A program made the position numbers and the translations under genes. Positions 24,351-36,300 of a stretch of DNA of 64,000 nucleotides are shown piece by piece. This DNA is from Centropus unirufus (lineage: Eukaryota; Chordata; Aves; Cuculiformes; Centropidae), in the NCBI GenBank assembly GCA_013397695.1, contig VYZI01000005.1:4020200-4084199 (forward strand). The letters are read 5' to 3'. The stretch's first letter is position 1, and each line of letters starts with the position of its first letter. The notes below the pieces were generated by a model. That model was not told the DNA's origin. It searched no databases and saw nothing but the letters and a program-made list of their open reading frames with translations.

Positions 24351-27300
24351 GTGAGGCTGGGCCGCCTTCGTTGGTTCCCGCGGGCGGATAGCGGATGGGA
24401 TAAGCGCTATAAGGAATGCTGTGTTGATTGCCTTTCTTCTCCCCCCCCCCCCCCAAATTTTGCTTTCTAATGCATGTATGCATACACATACACGCGCCCA
24501 TGCATATGCATATATATGCGCATAAATCCACGTAGATTTGTGCGTGCGGACAAGAATGTGTATGCACACGCATATTTGTGCGTGTTTGTGCATAGATGTG
24601 GGTGTATATCTATAAAAACTTGAGTGCTTGAATTTGTATGTATAAAAAAAATTTGAATTTCCAAGTGACAAGGGAGCAGGCTGCTTCTCTCTGGGGTTGA
24701 TGTAATTTATACGAATATATATATATAAACATGTAATATTGTGAGGTAATTTTAGATATATGTATTATATAGTGACAAGACATGTAATATACATAATTAT
24801 TTTATATACATACCATATATGTGTGTGTGTGTATACACACTCACGTGTGTTTTTCTGTGGGTGCTGGATGGGGTGCAGAGCAGCCTTGAGCTTCTCGACC
24901 CACACCGAAGCAGCCCTTGGCCATCCCAGCCCTTTGTTACCCCAGGCAGCGCTCTGCTCCGGGCTCCACCGGGCATCCTTCCCTTCCTTCTCGGAATCAG
25001 GGAATTCTATGATTTACCCCACATCCCCAGGCAGCGCTGCGCTTCGGGCTGTGCTGGGTGTTCTTCCCTTCCTTCTCCTCCTGACACCCCCTTCCCCTTT
25101 TATATTTGACCATGACAGCATGACCTTGCTCATGGACCTGGGCTGATGGTCAGAAATTCATAAATGGGGGAAAAGATAGATTTTCCTGTTTTAAATTATT
25201 ATTTTCATTTGTTTAAAAAAGATCTTTAGTAGAGGATTCTTTTTCCTCTCTATGAATGCCTTCTGAAATGCTTTTTATTCTTGCATGGTTTTCTAAACAA
25301 AGCTTTTCTCCCCCAAAATCATGTCTTGATGAATTGTCTGGTGCAAACTCAAGCACACTGTAGTCCCTGAAATGAAATGTATTTTTGGGTCTCCGCAGAT
25401 TTATGGCTTTTGCTTCCAGCATTGCTGGGACCATTTGTAATGAGTGAATATAAGCGTGTGTGTACATCGCTGAGAGGATGGACCCTCGGCCTAGGGCCCT
25501 CCTTGCTATAATTGTCATTCTTTTCTCCATCGTGGAGCATTTCTTTTCCAGGGCTGAGTAGAGCAGTTGCAAAATTCACAAACCACGATTACAACAGAGC
25601 AAGGCCCTCAGCCAAAAGCTACCCTGTTACTGCCCTGGTTTTGAGAAGATGAGCTCCCGCAGTGCCTATTGATCTACTCTGGGCCTTAGTTCTTCAATTT
25701 GAAACATGTTTCCACACACTCGATTTGCAAGTTTTTGGTGAAGCAGGTTTGTTTTGTTTTTCAGTTTTCTGTTTGATTGAAAGAACAGGCTGCTATGTCT
25801 GCCTCCATGAGAGCCGTCTTGTTCTTTGGCTTGCAGTAAAAGGCAGTTGGGTAATTTCTGTCTGAGTATCCCATTCCCAAAACATGGATGTGCAAATATG
25901 TATCCTCCAAATCCTAGAGGCTGGAAATGAAATCTGACCTCTGAGGATAAGAGAACTAAGCTGTTGCAATTAATTCCTTTCTGACTGTAACCAGAGTCAT
26001 TCTTGTAATCCAGTGGGAAATCACTCAAGTGACAATCAATTTACAGTGTTCAGTTTATGCAGCTAAACATTTCAAGGCAGATACTGTTACACTGGTTGAA
26101 AATTAAATAACATTTGAGTTAGAGAACACACTTGTTGGAATCGTAGGACCTCACATGGAGTAACGTGTTGCTCAAATGAAGATGACTGTTAGACTCTGCT
26201 CCCGAGGATTGCCTTTTGTAGTAAGAAAGTAATTAAGAATGAGCTTTATTTTTACAGTAACTTCATTCATGCCAACACCACCGTTAGTAAATATTTATTC
26301 AAGGGACTTGACACCTTTGTTTTTGCTGTTAAAATATCAAAATGTTGGCATCCAGGCAGGCTAAGTAAACATAATCTTATGTCCCATTGACTGGCTGAGT
26401 TAGGAAATGGTTTGCCAAAACCTGGAAAAAAACACCTCTTGTGCTGCAAGATGTGTTTCTTATCAATGCTGGGCTTCCACAGTACGTGATAGTACTAACT
26501 TTACAGTAACATTTTTGGGAGGTGTGTGTATCTTTCTGGCAACTGGCAGATACTGAATACATTGATTAATATGACGGAACTTGCCGTACCTTATGCTTAT
26601 TTTTAATAGCGAGGAATTAGCCAGAACAGGAAACGTATTGCCTTAAGATAAAACTATAGAGCTTCTGCTGATTATTTTTCTTGTAAGCAGCAAAATAGAC
26701 CAAAATTGCTCTAAATGTTTCAGGGTTTCCTCTTTCACTGACTCTCTAAGCCACATCCCTTGTGAGCTTTCAGTGGGGATGCTGCATGAGGAGAGAGAGA
26801 CCTTCCTCCCCAGTTTCTTAAAGTGCCTTTTTTGTTTCTCTCTTTCTTTCTAGGGGGAGCTGGAAAAACTAAATCAATCTACAGATGCCATCAATCGGAG
26901 AGAGACGGAGCTAGAGGTACAGAATTCAACCTTGCATTTTCCTTTTGTGCATGCTGGATTTTATGAGCAACACAACGGTATTTTTGAGTAGGTTCCCCCC
27001 CTAAATTATGCTGTCCTGGCGGGTTATTTGGCTGCAAGAGTCTGATGAGGATTTTTTTAAAGGTGTGAATTGAGCTAACAGCTGGAATGGAGGGGGAGAA
27101 GAGAGATGCTGACATTGTATAAACGCGACATAGAGAGCCCCACCTCCCCTCGCACTGCCAAACACTATTTTTAGGTTCTGAAACTAAACTTAGGCAAGTT
27201 CTGTTTTTACAAGCTGCAGTTCTGGTCTTGTTTCTTGTGATGATAGATAGTGAAAGTTTTATTTGGTTAAGTAGTCTTTGCCATGTGATTAACTGCCAGG

Positions 27301-30300
27301 ATCTCCTCCTCGGTGGCTATTTTTTTTAGCTTGATCGTTTTGCCTTTTTTTTGTGTTGTTACTTTCTGAGTACGGAAACTAATGAAGGAGTTGAAGGAGA
27401 AGAATCCCTAGATGGAAAAAGATTAAGAAAAGAAATCTAATAGAAAGTCCTGAAGATATTGTTTCTAAAGTCCCATATTTGAGCTTCAGCTACTTGGCAG
27501 TCATTCTGGAAGGTTCAGTGTTGTTGATCCGGTAACAAATAAAACCAAACTGCCCTACTTGAGTATCTAAATTTTCTTTTGTTACCTGCAAAACGGAGAA
27601 GATAAAGCCAGTGGAACTGTAACATAAGTATGCTGCTAAAGGATAAAATGCTACTTTGCATCCTGAATAATTTTGATAAATTTACAATATTTTGGGCACT
27701 CTATCAAAACATGGTGAGGTTGCAGTGATAAATGTACTGTAAAAGTACCACATCTTCAAAATGTCAAAGTCCATTGATTTTATTTTTTTTTTGGTTCCAT
27801 CTGAATGTGTGTTTTCATGAGACGGGTGCCTGAATTGTTGGATGATTCCTGCTAGTACTTGGGAATACTGGAGTATCCAGTGTGTGAGCCGAACAGAATG
27901 TAGGGTTGTGAACTTCTTTAAAAACACAGCAGCCTTGTATGTAGCTACTTCTTTCTCCCTACTTGTGTGCATTTTCTGAGTTTTGTGGCATAAAGATCCT
28001 GAATTTATTGGCAAATAAACTTAGTGCAATGGAGGACAATTTGCTATGCAAAATTAAACTATATTTCATCTGTGAAAAATGTTCAGTGTCACTAGCTTGA
28101 TTTAAATTCTGTGAGTGAACTTTAAAAATCAGTATGTTTGTCTGCAACAGTTCCAATTAAATGGACTTCAGGACTATGTATATACATGTATTGAAAAAAA
28201 TGATTATGTATATCTCTTCAGTCTCCTTATTTCATGCTGAGGTACTGAAATTGAAAGATGGTGCTATGGATAGTTGCCGGGATTTCATTAATCTTGTCAT
28301 AACCTTGCACTGAGGATGTATTATGAAGCAGGTAGAATAGTAATAATAATAATGCAAATACATACTCATGAAATAAGTCCCAATGACTTCAGATGGGATT
28401 TTACTGCTTGGTTAAAACTACTCATGTGTTCAAGTGTTTGTAGAGTCTGGAGATTTGTAGATACTCTGTGTGTGTGAGACACATGCTGAGCTCTAAAAGG
28501 CTGGAAGGCTCCTGGATATATCATTGTAAATAAGAATGGTGTTTCCACATTAGCTTGATCTTACATTGTTGCTTTCTTAGTCTAGGAAATATTAGGTGTC
28601 AGATAGCGCAGAGAATGGTTATATGAAGCTTTCTGCCTCTATGTCATTGAATGTTTACTGCAGCTCTGTCTGTAGTGCTTGCTGTAAGCCGTGTTTGAAG
28701 GAGTTAAGTTGAAATGTCATCATCAGTACGCTTTCATGAATGTTTCTTCATTGCTTTTCATAAAAAAAAATAATCTTACTGGATTGAAGCCAGTTTGTGG
28801 TATCATGCAACTGCATGATTTTTGATCAGGAAAGATTTTCATTACTTTTAGTATGCTTAAATTTTGAGGACAAATGCAGTTAGATGATGTAAGCAAGGCT
28901 TAATTTGTAAGTGCTGGTAAATGCATTTTAAATACAGTTAAGACATTTCTAGAGTAAAGATTTTTTTTTTAAAAAAAACTCGCAACACTAGTTAGAAGAA
29001 AATTCTTGCATACTCTGGACAAGAAAAGAAAGCTTTGTCAAGCAGCTTTACAGGATAAATCCAGAGTTTGGAAGGGGAAGTTTAGAACCTGGATCGTTCT
29101 GCTTCAAAGACTTCCTAAGTCCTTGAATGCTGCTGAAAAACCTGGGCTTCTGGGAGAGCCAGGCTGAGTTTGCCTTCGAAGGTTTGCTGATTTGGCTGTT
29201 ATTGGCTGCTTTGGGTCCCTCTTATTACCCCTTCCTAGTTTGTGGTGTTGCTGCTTATTGCAAGATATTTCATTAAAAGAAATATGGGGGTGGGAGGTGT
29301 GTTTAAACAGACAATGGACTTAGATTTATCCTTTCCTTCTACAATTATTTTCTTCATCTTTTCAATAGCTAATCATAGTTGTCTTTAATGGGAACATAGT
29401 CAGTGTCCTTTAGCTTCTGACAGCATGAGATGCTGGTTGCCAGCTTCCTGTAGCATTACTTTGTGGTCCATACATTCCCACTGTTGACTTTTTTTCCTTG
29501 GAATAATCCAGAAAAGCAATGGGAGTGTTTGACAAGAAGGTACATTTCTTTGATGGAAGTTCAGAAAAGGACACCCAAGTTTTTGTGACTTCAAGTACTC
29601 TCTGATAAGCAGGAAGAGCAACTTTGTGGCATTGAAGTACTGCAGGAGTGGTCTAGACTTCCTGTAGCTTTGCACTAGTCGCTCTAAAAGGAACTGCTGA
29701 CCATCTCCAGTTCCCATTAACTGGAAAAAGAAAAAAGACTTTAGGTGTTAAATGATTCTAGCCCCCCTGCTTTTGTTCTAACTATGCCTCAAGTGTAAAA
29801 ACAGAAGTAAAGCTGCTGCCTTACCCAATGAAAATGTTGTGGGGCCGAAAACAGTAGAGGCTTCTGGGGTTTTGAGGCTTGAGGGAAGAAGGTTTAGGGA
29901 AAACATTATTACCATCCGCCTGTCCATAAAGACTATCTACCAAGAGGATGGAGACTCTCATTTTACCAGGAGTCACATGGAGAAGACAAGGGGTAATGGG
30001 TATAAGTTGCTCCTGGGGAGAATCTGATTGCATTGATGATTCACCATGAGAAAGTTCAACACTGGAATAATTTCCCCAGGGAAGAGGTGGATTCCTCTAT
30101 AGCGGATACCTTCAGGCTCAGCTTGATAGGATGCTGGGCCATCTCCTTTAACCTATGTATCACCTAAAAAGGTTGGCCCAGGTGATCCCTGAGGTCCCTT
30201 CCAACATGGCATTCTATGATTCTCTGACTGTGCTCTCTCGGGTGTAGTGACACACATGTCCTCGTTTGTATGATGTAGCAAACATTGGCCCTTGCTGCTC

Positions 30301-33300
30301 ACAGAGGTGATAAAATGGGGGATTCTGTTTTAAGATGATCAGCCTACCATTATTTATTTATTTATCAATCTATCTATTTATTTATTAAGTTCTATACCCA
30401 AACTGCCATGGGGTCTGTTCTGAGCTGATCAGCCTGCCTTTATTTAATCTTTTAAAATGAGTTCTTCACCAAAACCACCTAGGAGAGGGGTGGATTTACC
30501 TGTCTGGAATGACACCTGTTCTTTTACTTGATAAAATTAGTCATTTTTTTTTTTTCCTCTTTTGATTCTATCCTATTAAACCCTAGAGAAATCCTGACCT
30601 GCTGATGCTCACAGCCTTTTCAGGAGTTGTGGAGCTGCCAAAGTGTACTGAGTGGCTGGTAGTTATATATTGCATTAATGTATTGCCTGTTAATGAATCT
30701 TTGATTAGGCTTGATTTAAAATCCATAACGCTGCTCATAGTAAGTGCCACGCTGAGAGTTCCTGACACAGCAAAAGCATGACAAGGGTCCTCCGAGAGAT
30801 TTAACACTTGGCTTTGCTAATGTCCCTGTTTATGTTTGAAGCGTCTATGAAGAGGTGGGGGAAAACATCTTGCAGTAGAGATAAAAGCCTATTTTGGCCA
30901 AATGCAAGTTAGAATGGCACCTTGTTATTGGAAGCTTTTTCCTGTTTATTGGAAATGCAATTCTGTCTTAACTCACATCAGGATTTTCAAATGGACTTAA
31001 CAAATGTGCACAGCTTGCCTGTCCAGCTGATTTATAGTCTTGGCCTCCTGAAAGTCCAATTCTGATGTAAGAAACTCACCCAGGGACCCTCTGGCAGAGC
31101 TGCAGGGACAGGAAATATAGCACATACCATTAAAATCTCCACTGGAATCCCAGCTATCCCAAATGTGGTTTTTGTTAGAGGTTTTGTGTTGCCGGGGCTA
31201 CGAGCTTGCTGATGTTTATTAAGGGGAGATGATTGCACATGAAAACTGGAGCGGAACAGTGCTGCTTTCAGCCACGCATGTTATAAGTAGGGCCTGGTTA
31301 GGATCCTTTTTGTGTGCTTCCTTAGATCCTCTAGTGCTGATCTGCAAGCCTTTGTGTTACTTTTACTCCCGGATTTATCCTAAAGGTCACCCAGAACTGG
31401 GGTTGGACTGAGTCAAAGGACGGGAGTGTGTGTCACCAGCTGTGGTGCTCTTTCACTTCTGAGCTTTGTCCGCATTTGAACCCCTCTCAGAAGGGGAAGG
31501 ACTATTTTAGTTAGAGTTGCTTTTACTTCCTCCCTAAATAGTTGGTTTTGGGGTAGAAAGCTCAGTCTTCTGACCCTGACACACACAAGAATTTTGAGTA
31601 GACTGAAAAAAAAAACCCCAACGAATCCTCAATCTCTATAGTGTCTTAGCAAAATGGGCTGTCAGTGGCAGGAACCTCATTCTTGGCATTCCTGCTTGGC
31701 CTGGGGAAATGTCTGTTTGTAGAAACATCCACTGCCTTATCAGCATCCCTGTGCAGCATTTTCCAGTGTCCATAAAGGAAGTACACAGATAAGGGAGAAG
31801 CAGCTCACTGGATGGTGTTCCTGCTGGATTTCGGAGTGTGATGGTCACTCACAATGGATTTGTCCAGCATTAGACAAATCTTTCTGTATCTCTTTATAAT
31901 CTACTTGTTTCCATAGGAAATGGTTCCTGCGTGTGGATTGCTTGTTATTTTGCCTTCTGCTTTAATCCATGGATGAGTAAGGAGAGGCTCTTTCACGTGT
32001 GCTGCCCTAGTGAGTCAAAGGGCTTTACTTGGTTCATGGTCTTGAAGCAGAGCTAGGAAGGAAGGAAGGGTAAGGCAGAGAAATATTGTTTTGGAAGGAG
32101 CACCCAGTGCCTTTCCCTGCCTGCTTTCATCTCCTTTAGTCTAAGAGGACCAAACATACCAGCATATTTATAGTCTCAGGCTGTGAGTGCAAGCAGGAGG
32201 TTAGAACTTCCAGATACCGGTTTTTGTTGCTCTTAGATGACAGATCAGTACTTGTTTTCCCCACGCTTAAAAGTTGAGATGTTACTTAACCCCTTACTTG
32301 TGCTTAGTTTTTAAGGTTCGCTAGGCAGTCTGGTTTACTTGAACTGCTCAGGCACCCAATAAATGTTGAAGCTGTCATTAACCTGTTGAGTGCTCTGAGG
32401 TAGATTGCTGAGCACGTGCATGTGTACCTCACCTGGTGTGTGTATATAATTGGGAAGCTTGCCTTTCACACTTGGGCATTGTTGGTACTGATGCTAGTTT
32501 AACCTGAAAATGAGCTTTTGCAGCTGCTCCGTCTCTGTAGCTGAGGAAGGCAGGTATGAATACTTCCCGCCTCTTGGAAATAGAAGCCTGTCTCTGTCAT
32601 CAATTTTATTTCCCACTCACCTTCCAGGCTAGTTCAATGGTTCTGTGCACCAAATTGTCAGAAAGGTCCTAGGTCAACCTTTGTAAATGAAATTTAGACG
32701 TGCTAAGGTCCTTCATACCCTGTTGTTAGGCTCATTTAAAAAAGAGAACTATTTGCAAATATACACTTTGCTTGATAGGCAGAAATAGTTATTTGCCTGT
32801 CATCTTGCATCTAACACCAGTTCATCACCATCGCTCATGAGAAAGGAAAATGAGCGTGCTTTATTTTTCAGCAAGTGCAGTGTAAGTGTAGAATTGTGTT
32901 TATTTCCACATTTGAGAGTGGATCTCCAAGAGGGCCTCTCGTTAAGTGTGGCCCCTCTTTTGGTGGAGTCGCAGATAGCTGCCAACAAGAAGTTACTGGA
33001 AACAAAATCTGTTTTTAATAGTGACCTATGCTAACAAAAGCATATACAGGGCAAAAGTCATGTATGCTCCCTAAATCTGTGCTTGTGAAATCTATCGCTT
33101 GGGAGAAGACCTTTAAGGATTTCCAGGAAGGAAGCTGACAAGGGTGGAGATTTTACATCTGTAAAACAAAGTGTTTAAAAACAAACTTCTCTTCACCCAA
33201 TGTGCAAAATGCTATGCCCGCTAGAGCAAGTGAATGACAAACACTTAGGTAGTGAGAGTCTGGTTATTAAGACTATGATTTGAGTAAGTATTGACTGCTA

Positions 33301-36300
33301 CCTTTTATTTTTTTCTTATTCCTTGTGACACACATTGTGGTTAAAGTGTCATAACTGGCTTTTTTTTTTCCAGCCTTAAAAAAGATTTATCATCATCTCA
33401 TTAGAGCAGATAGGAGAGAGAAAACATTGGAAATGTTGCCACTTCAGCTTTCAATATGAACTTTCCACTGGCAAAATCAATAGCAAGGCCCTCTTAAAAA
33501 TGATCATAGAAGGTTATGAGTGAGTAAAGGGGAAAGTGTGCTTTTAAAATGTTATCTGGGTGTTTGAGATGTCTTTAATCAGTTGTATCGCTTCTGTTAC
33601 ACTTTGTCTTGTCTGTGTATGTATTCAGTGGTGAGAAAAACAAGCCATGTGGGTTTTTTTCCAAAAATCCCCCAGAAATGCTCAGTCTGACTCACAGGGT
33701 TTGTACCTACAGCTGAATGCCTGCTTTTATCAACAATTTGTGTTTCTGCTGGGAAAGCCATCATCTTTCAAGGAGCTGAAATACAGAAACTAAGAATTAA
33801 GGACTGTGCATGTGCAAGTCGCATGGCATGTGCCGCGTTGTCTCAATTTTTGCTCAGTGACTTGCAGGGATTGTCGTCTTTTCCTTGCCCTGTTATCCAT
33901 GTGTAGTAGGTAAAGGTCTGAATGAAGCAATAGTTTGGCACTTGAGTGTTCCTACGCTTGTTAGGAGGTGCATTACACAAGAGGATTTAATGAGTAAGTT
34001 GAAGGTGGTGTGGTTGTTTTTCCATCTTTCCTAAGGCTTCCCCCATGCTGGAACCATGGATAAATTGCACAGTTGTGGTGTTTCTGAGCCTCCAATTATT
34101 TTATCTGAGTGTTCCTACAGAAAACACTGTTAAGAGAATTTGTAGCTTTGAACCACCCCACATGTGGGTCAGTGTCTCACTGAAAGTAGCACAGGAAGTT
34201 GGGCATAGCGCAGGCAATTAAATCAATTCGCAAGTTAAATTGATTCCCAAGTTTTTGCTTTGACCACAGGCCCATCCTTCCCATGAACCACAAATGCATT
34301 TTTCATGTCACGTTAAGTAGCAAGTGCACCAAGCCCAGTGCTCCTGGTGCAACTGGCCTGGTGCTTCTGACCTCCTCAGTTTCACGTGAAGAGAAAAAAA
34401 TAGCTGCTGCACCTTTTTTTCTTACTTAAACTTCCCCAGGGGCATCTGCCAGGGGACTTGAGCACTGTCCCACGGGTGATGACTTTCACAGACGCTCTGC
34501 CAGCACGTGATAGGATTGACGCACTGAGTGGGGCTTCGTGTTTGCAGGATGGAGCTGTGCCCCTGCTCACCGGAGATGTTGCTGTAGCTCCCAGATAGGA
34601 GCTGTGGTCACTGGGACCATGAGGGCTGAATCAGCTTGGAGTGGGGAGGCTTGGTGTTGGGAATGCACTGGGATGCTGCTGGAGTGCACATGGGGTAGTT
34701 GCACAATGGGGAATTGCTTGCTCTCGTAGTGTAGTTGGAGCTAGGAAGAGTAGAAGTGGTACATCTGGTGTAGGAGAGGGCATGGCTTTGCTGTTACACC
34801 TTCTCAGAGACCTCAGCATCTTGTTGGTGTGTCCAGAGGGAATGGCTGGAAACCTTGGGTAGGGAGACTGATCCCATTAGACTATGAACATCTACTTATT
34901 CTCTCATGCAGAAAGTGGTGGAGCCTGCAGGCTTGTGTTCCTGACAGTCATCAGCCTGAGAGTAAATGCCATTTAAATTAAACCATGTGATGGATGACGT
35001 GGGTATAAAATTTTGGGGTGTTTTGGTTTTCATTATAGTTTTTCACTGGATAAAATGAGGATGGTTAGACCCAAATAAACCCTCAACATAGGAAGCAGGC
35101 ACCTTTTGGGGAAAAGGTCAAACCAGAAGTTCCCACCGATATATTCTTTAGCTGAAGCTCCCTGTTCTGTGTGAGTGGGGCTGCACTCATGGCTAAACGT
35201 GTGCTTAACCATTTGCCAGACCTGTGCCTCGGGTGCCTGTTACAGGATTTGTTGCGTGTGCTCCATCTGAGTTGGTGGGAGATCGATGGGTACAGAGGTT
35301 GCTGTTGGTTTGTCTGCTCTGTCCTTGGGTTTTTTTGGTTTGTTTTTCCTCCGGGTGGAGTTGAGTCCTCTTCTCGTGTTGGATAAGAGTGTATGTAATT
35401 ATCACATGAATAAATTTGGGGTAGGTCTCTAAACACAGATTTGGTAGACGAGGTTTGTGTGTTCCAAGTGCATATCTTACAAACATTGGAACCAAATTTT
35501 AGAATGAATCACTGCATAGGGCTTTTTTTTTTTTACTTAATGCACATACATTTACATGCATTTTCCTTAAGTATTTGTTTTTCACAACGGGTATCCTAAT
35601 ATGCAGCTTTCACAAAGAAAGTGAAAAACAAACCTTCAGGCTTGCTCATTTATAAAAGAGTTTTTAACTTTGTTCCTGCATTTGTAGGAAAAATAAATTG
35701 TTAAATACACTTCAGTACTTAACATTTTTCTTGCAATATAGTCATCACACTTGCAGTCTTATTTCTGTTACTTGAGATTCTCATTCTGGGCAGTGAACCA
35801 TGTATTGTCTAGTACTTTAATTAGAAATATTCAGACTCTTCTCACTGAGAAAATCATTGACTCAATACATATTATTTGAGTGACACGTTTCAAGCTTTCA
35901 CTGAGAAATGAGATTATCGACTGGGTTGAAGTTAATAAAATAATAAACTTATGTGCATTTAATTCTCTATTTTTGACCATCGGAACGCTTGCTTGGAATG
36001 AACTTCAGAACTGCACAAATCTAATGCTATTTGCATAGGACTAAAGTATAATTGACCCTGGTGAATTTTTTAAGTAACACTTAAAAGGAAGCAGAGCAGC
36101 TTTCACTGAAGTATGTTGCTTTTTCTGTAAAAAAATAATATATGACGTTTCTTCCCTCTTCTGAGAGCATAGTGATAGGTTCCAGAGTATCTTAATTATT
36201 CCAATGCATAAACAGTTGTGCATTCTAGAAATCCTTGACAATAATGACAAAAACCTCCCAAATTAGAGCACTTCTTGAAGCCATCTGCTTCCTGATAATA

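Larger units (their letters stand above)
23990..24420 (+). promoter_or_regulatory. CpG-rich promoter and 5' UTR region of SH3BP5
   Basis: This is the only strongly GC- and CpG-rich stretch noticed in the window, and it surrounds the SH3BP5 start codon. GC boxes of the Sp1 type are visible at about 24052-24059 (GGGGCGGG) and about 24201-24210 (AGGCGGGGCC). No convincing TATA box sits at a suitable distance, which suits a CpG-island promoter with dispersed start sites. The transcription start cannot be placed from sequence. Long antisense open frames over this region (up to about 229 codons on the - strand) are Pro/Arg/Ala-rich by-products of GC content. The human locus has an antisense transcript starting near this promoter, so a divergent RNA is possible but unproven here. 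Confidence 0.85.
24351..26853 (+). other. SH3BP5: SH3BP5 intron 1
   Basis: This is a GT-AG intron (gtgagg to ttctag) of about 2.5 kb. Its first 500 bases hold a run of 14 C (24441-24454), alternating purine-pyrimidine tracts and TA/TG runs. A GC-rich imperfect duplication lies at 24940-25082. No CR1 or further exon was recognised in the remainder. Confidence 0.9.

Noticed and set aside
23884..24671. Antisense open frames of 229 and 225 codons over the SH3BP5 promoter
   Set aside because: Pro/Arg/Ala/Ser-rich translations from GC-rich sequence continuing into His/Cys/Tyr-rich translations of the TG/CA tracts. Stop-poor because of composition, with no family resemblance.
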